Assembly (NCBI RefSeq): GCF_001458355.1
Contig: NZ_CYSA01000005.1
Location: 1-64,000 of the forward strand
Direction of reading: 5' to 3'
From: Thalassovita gelatinovora
Lineage (GTDB): Bacteria > Pseudomonadota > Alphaproteobacteria > Rhodobacterales > Rhodobacteraceae
DNA: 64,000 nt
Under the pieces are notes generated by a model. That model did not search any database. It was not told where the DNA came from and worked only from the letters and a program-made list of their open reading frames with translations. This document shows positions 8,382 to 17,457 of this stretch, piece by piece. The number at the start of each line of letters is the position of its first letter. Position 1 is the stretch's first letter. A program made the position numbers and the translations under genes.

Positions 8382-9032
8382 ATGATGGACAAAGCGGTCA
8401 AGCTCGATATTCTTTCCGACCCGATCTGCCCGTGGTGCTATATCGGCAAAACCTATCTCGATCGGGCATTGGAACAGCGCCCCAACCACCCCTTTGTTGT
8501 GGAATGGCATCCGTTTCAGCTCAATCCGGAAATGCCGCGCGACGGCATGGACCGGCGCGGCTATCTGGAAAGCAAGTTCGGTGGTAAGGATGGTGCGATC
8601 AAGGCTTATATGCCGGTGGTCGACCACGCCAAACAAGCCGGGTTGCAGATCAATTTCGACGCCATCGAAAAAACACCGAATACGCTCGATGCGCATCGCC
8701 TGATCCGTTGGGCAGGGATCGAAGGCATGCAGACGGCGGTGGTTTCTGCATTGTTCAAAGCCTATTTTCAGGATGGCCGCGATATAGGCGATCACGACAC
8801 GCTGGCCGATATCGCCGACAGTTGCAGCATGGATGCTGCCGTCGTTCGGCGCCTGCTGGCCACTGATGCCGATGAACAGGAAATCCGTGACCGTGACACT
8901 GCCATGCGTGAAATGGGGATTAATTCAGTCCCCACCTTCATCGTGGCCAGCCAACACGCAGTCCCCGGCGCGCAGTCAACCGATCTGTGGCTGAAGGTGA
9001 TCGACGAAATCATGTCCAGCGCCAACGACTGA
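8382..9032 (+). CDS. DsbA-family oxidoreductase, FrnE-like
   Basis: 216 residues with no signal peptide. The thioredoxin-fold active site is CPWC (C16-C19), and the DsbA helical insert is followed by the cis-Pro motif INSVPTFIV. This matches the cytoplasmic FrnE/2-hydroxychromene-2-carboxylate isomerase-related branch (DSBA Pfam family), whose members act as thiol-disulfide oxidoreductases and have been linked to oxidative stress. ATG occurs twice in tandem at 8382 and 8385; the AAGGA before 8382 supports either. The gene is 64 bp after the acyl-CoA synthetase and could be co-transcribed with it. Confidence 0.87.
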   Translation: MMDKAVKLDILSDPICPWCYIGKTYLDRALEQRPNHPFVVEWHPFQLNPEMPRDGMDRRGYLESKFGGKDGAIKAYMPVVDHAKQAGLQINFDAIEKTPNTLDAHRLIRWAGIEGMQTAVVSALFKAYFQDGRDIGDHDTLADIADSCSMDAAVVRRLLATDADEQEIRDRDTAMREMGINSVPTFIVASQHAVPGAQSTDLWLKVIDEIMSSAND

Positions 9033-9072
9033 CTGAGCGACATACCACCAATTCAATTCGACAAGACACCAG

Positions 9073-9096
9073 CGATCAATCGGAAAGGATTGATCG
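9073..9096. promoter_or_regulatory. Perfect inverted repeat, 9-bp arms
   Basis: CGATCAATC (9073-9081), spacer GGAAAG, GATTGATCG (9088-9096). It lies between frnE-like and the Bcr/CflA-like exporter gene. There is no T-run beside it, so it looks more like an operator or RNA hairpin than an intrinsic terminator. The cognate factor is unknown. Confidence 0.4.
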
Positions 9097-9246
9097 TCAA
9101 AAGCGACTGATCCCGTCATAGAAAAAGACGCAAACATGCGCCTTATCGTCAGGCGGAATCATCTGCAAAATACCGTAATTGTCCCATCTGGCCCCTGTCT
9201 ACCGGCTGTGATAGCGCCAGAGTGACTTAAAAACCGAAGGTTTTGC

Positions 9247-10461
9247 ATGACACCCCGTGCCCCCCTGTCCCGCGTAGAATTCATTGCCCTGCTGGCGATG
9301 CTTTTTGCAACTGTCGCCTTTTCGATCGATTCGATGCTGCCCGCCCTGCCCCAGATCGCGCTGGAACTCAGCCCCGACAACGCCAACCAGGCGCAATTGG
9401 TGCTGACCAGCTTTGTATTCGGCATGGGGGTGGGGACGTTCTTTACCGGTCCGCTTTCGGACAGATTTGGACGTAAACCAGTGATCTTGGCCGGGGCCGG
9501 GCTGTATATTTTTGGGGCTTTGCTGTGCTTCGCAGCACAGGGGCTGGAACTTGTTCTGGCCGCACGGATCATTCAGGGGCTCGGTGCGGCCGCACCCCGG
9601 GTTGTCGGGCTGGCGATTGTCCGCGATCTTTATGCCGGGCGTGGCATGGCACGGATCATGTCCTTTGCAATGATGGTGTTCACCTTGGTTCCCGCCATCG
9701 CGCCGCTGATGGGGTCGTGGATCATAGCGCTGTCCGGTTGGCGCAGCATTTTCCTCGCCTTCATCCTGTTCGCGCTGTTTTCCGCTGGCTGGTTGGGCCT
9801 GCGGCAACCAGAATCCCTGCCCCGGGACGCCCGCCGGCCGCTGCATCTGCAAACCCTTTGGCAGGCGGTGCTGGAAATGTTCGCCCATCCGACGGTGCGG
9901 TATTCCATTCTGGCGCAAACGCTGAGCTTTTCGTTGCTCTTCATGGCGATCAGCCTTATTCAGCCGATTTTTTCCGATGTTTTCGATCAGTCGGAACATT
10001 TCGTCTACTGGTTTGCCGGCATCGCGTTGTTTTCCGGTTCGGCCAGCCTTCTCAACGCGGCTTTGGTGATGCGCTATGGGATGCGGGCACTGGCGACGCT
10101 GGCACTTGGCGTTCAAACGGTGTTGTCCGTGCTGATGACCGCGATCTGGCTTTTCGGCCTACGCGGTGACCCCATGTTCTATATCTTCCTGATCTGGATG
10201 ACCTCGATCTTCTTCCAAGTCGGCCTGACACTGGGCAATCTCAACGCCATCACGATGGAACCGATGGGGCATATCGCTGGCACCGCAGCCAGCGTCAGCG
10301 GCGGTCTTGCCACCGTCTTCGGTGCCGCGATCGCTGCCCCTGTTGGTCTGGCCTTCAATGGCACACCTTTGCCGCTTTCGATCGGCATTGCCTTGGCGGC
10401 CGGCCTGGCCTTCATCACGTTGCAATATATGCGCAGACTCGAAATCCGCGGCTTTGCCTGA
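9247..10461 (+). CDS. MFS multidrug exporter, Bcr/CflA family
   Basis: 404 residues, hydrophobic throughout, consistent with 12 transmembrane helices. The first helix carries SIDSMLPALPQI and the loop motif GPLSDRFGRKPV, both diagnostic of the Bcr/CflA drug:proton antiporters (bicyclomycin, chloramphenicol, sulfonamide exporters). It ends in a short basic tail. It is preceded by a 214-bp gap containing a perfect inverted repeat that may control it. The true substrate cannot be inferred. Confidence 0.9.
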   Translation: MTPRAPLSRVEFIALLAMLFATVAFSIDSMLPALPQIALELSPDNANQAQLVLTSFVFGMGVGTFFTGPLSDRFGRKPVILAGAGLYIFGALLCFAAQGLELVLAARIIQGLGAAAPRVVGLAIVRDLYAGRGMARIMSFAMMVFTLVPAIAPLMGSWIIALSGWRSIFLAFILFALFSAGWLGLRQPESLPRDARRPLHLQTLWQAVLEMFAHPTVRYSILAQTLSFSLLFMAISLIQPIFSDVFDQSEHFVYWFAGIALFSGSASLLNAALVMRYGMRALATLALGVQTVLSVLMTAIWLFGLRGDPMFYIFLIWMTSIFFQVGLTLGNLNAITMEPMGHIAGTAASVSGGLATVFGAAIAAPVGLAFNGTPLPLSIGIALAAGLAFITLQYMRRLEIRGFA

Positions 10462-10498
10462 TCGCTTGGGTAAACCCGATATAGCGGTTGCGCCAAAA

Positions 10499-10517
10499 TG
10501 TATACATTTGTATACAA
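10499..10517. promoter_or_regulatory. Tandem palindromes TGTATACA upstream of icd (GntR-type operator)
   Basis: Two copies of the self-palindromic octamer TGTATACA (10499-10506 and 10509-10516) are separated by TT, so their centres are 10 bp, one helical turn, apart. The right copy is embedded in TTGTATACAA, a form used by GntR-family repressors. The pair lies 62-80 bp before the icd start codon, in a good position to control its promoter. The factor is not encoded nearby. Confidence 0.55.
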
Positions 10518-10522
10518 CCCCA

Positions 10523-10539
10523 GGCCAATGCCATTGGCC
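10523..10539. promoter_or_regulatory. 17-bp perfect palindrome in the icd upstream region
   Basis: GGCCAATG, a central C, then CATTGGCC (10523-10539). It lies 6 bp downstream of the TGTATACA pair and 39 bp before the icd ATG. It may be a second operator or a leader hairpin; no known family motif is recognised. Confidence 0.4.
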
Positions 10540-10578
10540 GCCTAAAATTTGTATCCCTTTCTGAGACAGAGGCCCCAA

Positions 10579-11793
10579 ATGTCCAAGATCAAGGTAGACA
10601 ATCCCATCGTCGAAATGGACGGCGATGAAATGACCCGCATCATCTGGCAATTCATCAAGGACAAGTTGATCCTGCCCTATCTCGACATTGACCTGCTTTA
10701 TTATGATCTGGGTATCGAAGAACGCGACCGGACCGATGATCAGATCACCATCGACGCCGCCCTGAAAACCAAGGAAGTCGGCGTCGCGGTCAAATGCGCC
10801 ACCATCACCCCGGACGAAGCCCGGGTCGAAGAATTCGGCCTGAAACAGATGTGGAAATCGCCCAACGGCACCATCCGCAATATCCTTGGCGGGGTTGTGT
10901 TTCGCAAACCAATCATCTGCAGCAATGTACCGCGACTTGTACCGGGCTGGACCAAACCGGTCGTGGTGGGCCGTCATGCCTTTGGTGATCAGTACAAGGC
11001 CACCGATTTCCATTTCCCCGGCGCGGGCAAGCTGACGATGAAATTCGTCGGCGAAGACGGCACCGAAATCGAACGCGACGTCTATGACGCCCCGTCGGCG
11101 GGCGTGTTCATGGGGATGTATAACCTCGATAGTTCAATCATCGATTTCGCCCGTGCATCGCTCAATTACGGTTTGTCGGTGAAATGGCCGGTCTATTTGT
11201 CGACCAAGAACACCATCATCAAGGCCTATGACGGCCGCTTCAAAGACCTGTTCCAGCAGGTCTATGAAGAAGAATTCGAAGACCGGTTCAAAGAGGCCGG
11301 CATCTGGTACGAACACCGGCTGATCGATGATATGGTTGCGTGCTGCCTGAAATGGTCCGGCGGCTATGTCTGGGCGTGCAAGAATTACGACGGCGATGTG
11401 CAATCCGACACCGTGGCGCAGGGCTATGGGTCGCTGGGTCTGATGACGTCGCAGCTGATGACGCCCGATGGTAAAATCGTCGAAGCCGAAGCGGCCCATG
11501 GCACCGTGACCCGCCATTACCGCCAGCATCAGGCGGGCGAAGCGACGTCGACCAATTCGATCGCTTCGATCTATGCCTGGACCGGCGGGCTGAAACACCG
11601 CGCCAAGCTGGATGACAATGCCGCGCTGATGGGCTTTGCCGACACGTTGGAAAAGGTGATCGTCGATACGGTCGAAAGCGGCTTCATGACCAAGGATCTG
11701 GCGCTGCTGGTCGGACCCGATCAAGGTTGGCTGACCACGATGGGATTTCTGGAAAAGATTGACGAAAATCTCAGCAAAGCGCTGGCGGGCTGA
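10579..11793 (+). CDS. icd: Isocitrate dehydrogenase (NADP+), type II homodimeric
   Basis: 404 residues from the ATG at 10579, giving the canonical N-terminus [20 protein letters not shown]; the upstream in-frame codon at 10549 is rejected. It matches the eukaryote-like NADP-dependent isocitrate dehydrogenases common in alphaproteobacteria: [13 protein letters not shown] contains the isocitrate-binding Ser, and [12 protein letters not shown] plus [10 protein letters not shown] are conserved. It oxidatively decarboxylates isocitrate to 2-oxoglutarate in the TCA cycle. The upstream region holds two different palindromes, so regulation is likely. Confidence 0.97.
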   Translation: MSKIKVDNPIVEMDGDEMTRIIWQFIKDKLILPYLDIDLLYYDLGIEERDRTDDQITIDAALKTKEVGVAVKCATITPDEARVEEFGLKQMWKSPNGTIRNILGGVVFRKPIICSNVPRLVPGWTKPVVVGRHAFGDQYKATDFHFPGAGKLTMKFVGEDGTEIERDVYDAPSAGVFMGMYNLDSSIIDFARASLNYGLSVKWPVYLSTKNTIIKAYDGRFKDLFQQVYEEEFEDRFKEAGIWYEHRLIDDMVACCLKWSGGYVWACKNYDGDVQSDTVAQGYGSLGLMTSQLMTPDGKIVEAEAAHGTVTRHYRQHQAGEATSTNSIASIYAWTGGLKHRAKLDDNAALMGFADTLEKVIVDTVESGFMTKDLALLVGPDQGWLTTMGFLEKIDENLSKALAG

Positions 11794-11924
11794 TCCCGCT
11801 GGCACGGTCGGATAGATATCCGAGATTGTTTTGCTTGCACTCGCACCGGTTTTCTGGTCGCTACTGGGTGCGCGATCCTGGCTGTCGGGATTGGTACTTT
11901 GTGCGTTAGAATTTTAGGACACCA

Positions 11925-12260
11925 ATGCCCAAAACATATCTCATTCTATTGGCGGCAGTGGCCACCGAAACCATCGGCACAACCGCGTTGCAAGCGAGCC
12001 AGCAATTCAGCCGGCTTTTGCCGTCGCTGTTGGCGATCGCGGGCTATGGGTGCAGTTTCTGGCTGTTATCCCTGACCCTTAAGATACTTCCTGTCGGTGT
12101 CGTCTACGCGCTCTGGTCCGGCTTGGGCATCATCCTGATTGCCCTGATCGGTTTTGTGGTCTTCGGCCAGAAACTGGACCTTGCCGCAGTGCTGGGCATG
12201 GGCCTGATCCTGGCCGGGATCCTTGTCATTAACCTGTTTTCACATACAGGCCATTCCTGA
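11925..12260 (+). CDS. Small multidrug resistance (SMR) family transporter
   Basis: 111 residues and four predicted transmembrane helices. The essential membrane glutamate of the EmrE family is E15 in AVATETIGTTAL, and the helix-3 signature YALWSGLGI is present. It should work as a dimer exchanging protons for cationic compounds or guanidinium-type substrates. The gene ends exactly where the convergent dehydrogenase ends, with no base between the two stops and so no room for a terminator. Confidence 0.92.
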   Translation: MPKTYLILLAAVATETIGTTALQASQQFSRLLPSLLAIAGYGCSFWLLSLTLKILPVGVVYALWSGLGIILIALIGFVVFGQKLDLAAVLGMGLILAGILVINLFSHTGHS

Positions 12261-13133
12261 TCAGGATGGCGTACGAAGCCGTTTGATCAGGCTGGACGTG
12301 TCCCAACGCCCACCGCCAAGCGCCTGCACATCCTTGTAGAACTGATCGATCAGCGCGGTCACCGGCAGTGTGGCCCCAATTTCATCTGCCGTCGACAGGC
12401 AAATGCCCAGATCCTTGCGCATCCAGTCGACCGCGAAACCATGTTCAAACTGGTTTTCGATCATGGTTTCATAGCGGTTCACCATTTGCCAACTCCCGGC
12501 AGCGCCGCCGCCGATCACCTCGACCACCGCGCGCCCGTCCAGCCCCGCTTGTTCGGCAAAGTTCAGCCCTTCGGACAGGGCCTGCACCAAACCGGCAATA
12601 CAGATTTGATTGACCATCTTGCACATCTGGCCAGCACCGCTTTCGCCCAACCGTTTGCACAGCTTGGCATAAGCGCCGATTACCGGTTCAGCCTTGGCAT
12701 AGGCACCTTCTTCGCCGCCACACATCACCACCAGTTGACCGTTTTCGGCACCAGCCTGACCGCCTGAAACCGGCCCGTCGACAAAAGACACCCCCTGATC
12801 CTTGGCCACTGCGCTCAATTCAGTGGTCACCTTGGCCGACACAGTGGTGTGATCGACGAAAACCGTCCCCGCGGCCATGCCCGCGAAAGCCCCGTCATCG
12901 CCCAAACAGATGGCGCGCAAGTCGTTGTCATTGCCAACGCAGGCCATGACGAAATCGCAGCCTTCTGCGGCGTCTTTCGGCGTCTGCGCCATCTGGCCGC
13001 CAAATTCTGCCACCCATTTTTCCGCTTTTGCAGCCGTACGATTGTACACCGTGACCGTATGGCCGGAGTTTTGCAAATGCCCAGCCATGGGATAACCCAT
13101 TACGCCCAGACCCAGAAAAGCAACTTTCGCCAT
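12261..13133 (-). CDS. NAD(P)-dependent beta-hydroxyacid dehydrogenase (3-hydroxyisobutyrate dehydrogenase family)
   Basis: 290 residues from the ATG at 13131-13133, which has GGGGG 5 bases upstream; a longer in-frame start at 13163 is less likely. The Rossmann motif FLGLGVMGYPMA is at 6-16, the substrate loop DGPVSGGQAGAENG at 119-132, and the catalytic lysine K172 in GSGAGQMCKMVNQ-like context. Family members reduce or oxidise 3-hydroxyisobutyrate, tartronate semialdehyde or related acids; the sequence does not settle which. It is divergent from the penicillin acylase-type gene. Confidence 0.88.
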   Translation of the reverse strand: MAKVAFLGLGVMGYPMAGHLQNSGHTVTVYNRTAAKAEKWVAEFGGQMAQTPKDAAEGCDFVMACVGNDNDLRAICLGDDGAFAGMAAGTVFVDHTTVSAKVTTELSAVAKDQGVSFVDGPVSGGQAGAENGQLVVMCGGEEGAYAKAEPVIGAYAKLCKRLGESGAGQMCKMVNQICIAGLVQALSEGLNFAEQAGLDGRAVVEVIGGGAAGSWQMVNRYETMIENQFEHGFAVDWMRKDLGICLSTADEIGATLPVTALIDQFYKDVQALGGGRWDTSSLIKRLRTPS

Positions 13134-13212
13134 ATTTACCCCCAATTGTTTGTCTTTCCCCAAGTTTGTGGCTAGCTATCGGCGCGAAGGCAAGGGCGAA
13201 CTGGATCAAATT

Positions 13213-15678
13213 ATGACGATGCTATTCAAATGGCTGATGCGGCTGACAAGCGGGCTGATCGTGATCGCATTGCTGGTCCTGCTGGCGGTTTACTATCTGG
13301 CGTCGCGATCCTTGCCCGAATACAGCAAGGACCTGTCGGTTACGGGCCTGTCCGCCCCGGTCGAAATTGTCCGCGATCACGCCAATGTGCCGCATATTTT
13401 CGGGCAAAGCGATGCGGATGTGTTTTTCGCCCTCGGCTATGCCCATGCACAGGATCGGCTGTGGCAAATGGTGACGCTGCGCCGCACCGTGCAGGGCCGC
13501 CTGTCAGAAGTGTTCGGCCCCCGCACCTTGACCATCGACAAAACGATGCGACGTCTCGATCTTTACACGCTGGCACAGAAATCAGTGTCGGCACAGGACG
13601 CGCGCAGCCGAATGGCGCTTGATGCTTATGCCAACGGCGTCAATGCCCGGCTCGACGAAATCAACCGCGATGCGTTGGGGCGCGGTGCGCCTGAAATGTT
13701 CTTGTTCAATATGCCCGTCGCCCCTTGGCAACCCGCCGATTCCGTGGCGATGATCAAGCTGATGGCACTGCAATTGAGCGGCCATATGGATACCGAAGTG
13801 TTGCGCGCACGGGTGTCGCTGCTGCTCGACAATGCCGACCGGCTGTCTGATCTGCTGCCCGATGCGCCCGGCAGCGGCGTTGCCGCCTTGCCCCGCTATG
13901 CCAGCCTGTTCGATACGGCGCTGCCGAAATTCGCCGCAACCACCCCGTTACCAGAAAGCCCTTTGTCGCCCTTCCACCGGCGCGATTTCGCAGGCGCATC
14001 GAATGGTTGGGCAGCCGCCGCCAGCCGGTCAGCCGCTGGCGGGACACTGATCGCAAATGACCCGCATTTGAATTTCTCTGCCCCGGGCACCTGGTATCTG
14101 GCCCGGCTGCAACTGTCGCAGGGCGGTGTGATCGGCGCCACCATTCCCGGCATTCCCGCCATACTGACGGGCCGGTCCGGTGATCTGGGCTGGGGGATCA
14201 CCGCGTCTTACCTCGACGATCAGGATGTTTTCATCGAAAAACTGAACCCGGACAATCCCGAAGAATACCTGACACCCGACGGTTACAAACCCTTCGTCAC
14301 CCGCAAATCGATCATCGAAGTGGCCGATGCCAAACCGCTGACCCTGACCCTGCGCTGGACCGAAAACGGCCCCGTTCTGCCCGGCACGATGTTCGATCTG
14401 GGCACGATCACCCCCAAGGATCACGTGGCCACGCTGAGCTGGACCGCGCTCAGCCCGCAAGACAGCTCGATCAGTGCCGCAATCGGCCTGATGTATGCTC
14501 ATTCCACGCAACAGGCGATCGAAACCGGCGCATTGATGATCGCGCCTTCGCTGAACCTGACCTTGGCGGATCACGATCAGATCGCTTTGAAAACGCTGGG
14601 CGCAATGCCGCGCCGCACGGCCCGCCACCAAAGCAAGGGCCGTCTGCCCTCGCCCGGCTGGATCGCGGAAAATCGCTGGCAGGGGCGGCATTCCTATGCT
14701 GCCAATCCTGAATTCGTCAATCCAATCGGCGGTATTGTCGGCAATACCAACAACAAGATCGTCGACCGACCGTTTCCCTTGCATATCTCCTATGACTGGG
14801 GCGACACCCAACGCATTCAGCGCTGGCAACGGCTGATGCAATCGCGTCAGGTCCATACCCGCGACAGCTTCATCGAAACCCAGCTCGACACGGTCAGCCC
14901 CGCTGCGCGCACCCTGCTACCGCTGATCGGGGCCGATCTGTGGTTCACCGGTCAGGCCGCCCCCGAAGGCACGGCGGAACGGCAACGACAACGGGCGCTT
15001 GCGCTGTTGGCCAATTGGAATGGCGAAATGAACGAACATCTGCCCGAACCGTTGATCTATGCGGCATGGGTCCGGGCATTGCAGGACCGCTTGATCCGCG
15101 ATGATCTGGGACCACTGGCCGACAGTTTCAACCATGTCGAACCATTGTTCATCGAACGGGTGTTCCGCGATGTGAATGGGGCTGCCAAATGGTGTGACGT
15201 GATCCAAAGTGCGCCGACCGAAACCTGTACCGACATGGCACGGTTTGCGCTGGACGATGCGCTTTTGTGGATCGGTGAACGCTATGGCAGCGCCCTTGAA
15301 AGCCTGCGCTGGGGCGATGCGCATCAGGCCGCCCATGATCACCCGATCCTGGGCGAGGTGCCGGTTCTGAAAAGTTTCGTCAATATTCGCCAATCCACCA
15401 GCGGTGGCGACCAGACGTTGATGCGCGGCGTAAGTTCCGGCACCGGCGACACACCGTTTCAGAATGTGCATGGCGCAGGCTTCCGCGGGGTGTATGATTT
15501 TGCCGATCCCGACAGTTCGGTCTTCATCACCGCAACCGGCCAATCGGGCCATTTCCTGTCCAGCCATTACGACGATCTGGGCGAACTTTGGCGGCGCGGC
15601 GAATACATTCCGATGTCGCTTGATGAAAACCTTGCCCGCGCCGCCGCTGTGGGGATTACAAGGCTCAGCCCCAGATAG
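13213..15678 (+). CDS. Penicillin acylase family protein, membrane-anchored
   Basis: 821 residues from the ATG at 13213; an earlier TTG start at 13150 overlaps the divergent gene promoter. A hydrophobic segment at about residues 13-30 looks like a signal anchor. The Ntn-hydrolase chain follows: RDHANVPHIFG and ALGYAHAQDRLWQM in the alpha part, then the cleavage site with the new N-terminal nucleophile Ser263 in AGASNGW, followed by GGTLIANDPHL. The C-terminal part has NTNNKIVD. Such enzymes self-cleave and hydrolyse amides such as acyl-homoserine lactones or beta-lactams; the substrate here is unknown. Confidence 0.9.
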   Translation: MTMLFKWLMRLTSGLIVIALLVLLAVYYLASRSLPEYSKDLSVTGLSAPVEIVRDHANVPHIFGQSDADVFFALGYAHAQDRLWQMVTLRRTVQGRLSEVFGPRTLTIDKTMRRLDLYTLAQKSVSAQDARSRMALDAYANGVNARLDEINRDALGRGAPEMFLFNMPVAPWQPADSVAMIKLMALQLSGHMDTEVLRARVSLLLDNADRLSDLLPDAPGSGVAALPRYASLFDTALPKFAATTPLPESPLSPFHRRDFAGASNGWAAAASRSAAGGTLIANDPHLNFSAPGTWYLARLQLSQGGVIGATIPGIPAILTGRSGDLGWGITASYLDDQDVFIEKLNPDNPEEYLTPDGYKPFVTRKSIIEVADAKPLTLTLRWTENGPVLPGTMFDLGTITPKDHVATLSWTALSPQDSSISAAIGLMYAHSTQQAIETGALMIAPSLNLTLADHDQIALKTLGAMPRRTARHQSKGRLPSPGWIAENRWQGRHSYAANPEFVNPIGGIVGNTNNKIVDRPFPLHISYDWGDTQRIQRWQRLMQSRQVHTRDSFIETQLDTVSPAARTLLPLIGADLWFTGQAAPEGTAERQRQRALALLANWNGEMNEHLPEPLIYAAWVRALQDRLIRDDLGPLADSFNHVEPLFIERVFRDVNGAAKWCDVIQSAPTETCTDMARFALDDALLWIGERYGSALESLRWGDAHQAAHDHPILGEVPVLKSFVNIRQSTSGGDQTLMRGVSSGTGDTPFQNVHGAGFRGVYDFADPDSSVFITATGQSGHFLSSHYDDLGELWRRGEYIPMSLDENLARAAAVGITRLSPR

Positions 15679-15805
15679 TCCCCGCAGACGCCATTGAACA
15701 GTCCTACCGATCTGTAGGTGAAACCCTGAAAGTGCCCACAGCGCCGCAGTTTGCCCAGATTGGAATTCTGCCTATGCTGATACTCCCGCCCCATGACAGG
15801 CCTTG

Positions 15806-17083
15806 TCACAGGTCGCGGAACCGCTTTTCCTGTCGCGCGGTCCAACGAACCGTCAGGTCGAACCCTGTTTCGGTCTGATTTTCCGTCTCGACGATGTCCT
15901 GATCAAACAGCCAGGCCCGCTTGCGCCCATCGGAAAACTTCAACGTAACCTCGCTCAGGTGGGTTTCGTTGGCCAGTTGATCGGTGATCGCCTGCATCAG
16001 TTCCGGGATGCCTTCGCCGGTGATCGCGGACAGAGTGAAGACCCTGTCTTCACGCGCCGCCCGCTGTTGCAACGCGCTGCGCTGATCCTCGGGCAACAGA
16101 TCAATCTTGTTCCACAGTTCCAGCACCGGCACATCGGGATCGGTGCCAAGAGATTCCATGATCTCAAGCACGTTGCGGCATTGGTTTTCCGTTTCAGGAT
16201 GTGAAATGTCGCGCACATGCAGTATCAGGTTGGCGCTCAGCACTTCCTCCAGCGTGGCGCGAAACGACGCGACCAGTTCGGTCGGAAGATCGCTGATGAA
16301 ACCCACCGTGTCGGACAGGATCACCTCGGGGCCACCTTCGGGCAAGTCGACCCGCCGCATCGTTGGATCCAGCGTTGCGAACAGCATATCCTTGGCCATC
16401 ACCTCGGCCCCGGTCAGCCGGTTGAACAGCGTTGATTTTCCCGCGTTGGTATAGCCCACCAGAGCAACCACAGGGAACGGCACCTTGGCCCGGGCAGACC
16501 GGTGCAGTTCTCGCGTTTTGACCACCTTGTCAAGCTGCCGACGCAGCCGCACCAATTGTTCATCAATGGCGCGCCGGTCGGCTTCGATCTGGGTTTCGCC
16601 GGGACCACCGACAAATCCCAAACCGCCGCGTTGACGTTCCAGGTGGGTCCAGGCCCGTACCAGCCGGGTGCGCTGATATTTCAGCGCCGCCATTTCGACT
16701 TGTAACACACCTTCACGCGTCCGCGCCCGGTCCGAAAAAATTTCCAGGATCAACCCGGTCCGGTCCAGCAGCTTGACGTCCCATTTCTTTTCCAGATTGC
16801 GCTGCTGCACCGGCGACACCGGGCCATCAATCAGTACCAGATCGACTTCGGCCGCTTGAATCCGCGCCTTCAGTTCTTCGATCTTGCCGGTTCCGAACAA
16901 AAGCCCCGGATGCGGTCGTTGCAGTCGCACGCTTTCTGCCCCGACCACTTCCAGATCGGGCAATGCCGCGGCCAGCGCAACAGCTTCCGCCAGCGCGTCA
17001 GGCGCAGGTCGGCGTTTCGCATCGGATTTCAGGTCGGGATGCAGAACCCAAGCGCGGGTCGCTTCCCGTTCATGCGTTTCCAA
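15806..17083 (-). CDS. hflX: GTPase HflX
   Basis: 425 residues. The HflX N-terminal domain (HPGLLFGTGKIEEL; VLIDGPVSPVQQRNLEK) and coiled linker with GPGETQIEADRR precede the G domain: P-loop GYTNAGKST at 210-218, DTVGFI for G3 and NKID for G4. HflX binds the 50S subunit and splits or rescues stalled ribosomes, particularly under heat stress. Its start codon directly abuts the hfq stop (17083/17084), the conserved hfq-hflX operon. Confidence 0.97.
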   Translation of the reverse strand: METHEREATRAWVLHPDLKSDAKRRPAPDALAEAVALAAALPDLEVVGAESVRLQRPHPGLLFGTGKIEELKARIQAAEVDLVLIDGPVSPVQQRNLEKKWDVKLLDRTGLILEIFSDRARTREGVLQVEMAALKYQRTRLVRAWTHLERQRGGLGFVGGPGETQIEADRRAIDEQLVRLRRQLDKVVKTRELHRSARAKVPFPVVALVGYTNAGKSTLFNRLTGAEVMAKDMLFATLDPTMRRVDLPEGGPEVILSDTVGFISDLPTELVASFRATLEEVLSANLILHVRDISHPETENQCRNVLEIMESLGTDPDVPVLELWNKIDLLPEDQRSALQQRAAREDRVFTLSAITGEGIPELMQAITDQLANETHLSEVTLKFSDGRKRAWLFDQDIVETENQTETGFDLTVRWTARQEKRFRDL

Positions 17084-17320
17084 TTAGCTCTCTTCACCAT
17101 CGTAAAGGTTGATGGGTTGCGACGGCATAATAGTCGAAATCGCGTGTTTATAGACCAATTGAGATTGCCCGTCACGCCGCAGCAAGACACAGAAATTGTC
17201 AAACCAGGTGATAACACCCTGCAATTTGACACCGTTGATCAGGAATATCGTCACGGGAATCTTGGTCTTCCGCGTGTGATTCAAGAATGCGTCTTGCAAA
17301 TTTTGCTTATCGGAAGCCAT
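17084..17320 (-). CDS. hfq: RNA chaperone Hfq
   Basis: 78 residues, the short alphaproteobacterial form without a long acidic C-terminal tail. Sm1 motif [19 protein letters not shown] and Sm2 motif [10 protein letters not shown] are intact, including the Q and F residues lining the proximal RNA face. Hfq forms a hexamer that pairs sRNAs with mRNAs. It is followed immediately by hflX and has its own 137-bp upstream region after trkH. Confidence 0.97.
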   Translation of the reverse strand: MASDKQNLQDAFLNHTRKTKIPVTIFLINGVKLQGVITWFDNFCVLLRRDGQSQLVYKHAISTIMPSQPINLYDGEES

Positions 17321-17457
17321 TCAAAGTTACCTTTGTTTTTTGTTTTTGGTGCCGCCGTCGGCGTCCCTTGTCAGCCGTCAATGATCACTATGTCGTGGCC
17401 TTTGACGAGTTTCCAGCCCAAAAACAGTCTGTTATCTATCTTTAACCCGACAAATGC

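Noticed and set aside
15703-15718. CCTAC-CGATCT-GTAGG hairpin between the acylase and hflX
   Set aside because: Only a 5-bp stem with no T-run; too weak to call a terminator.
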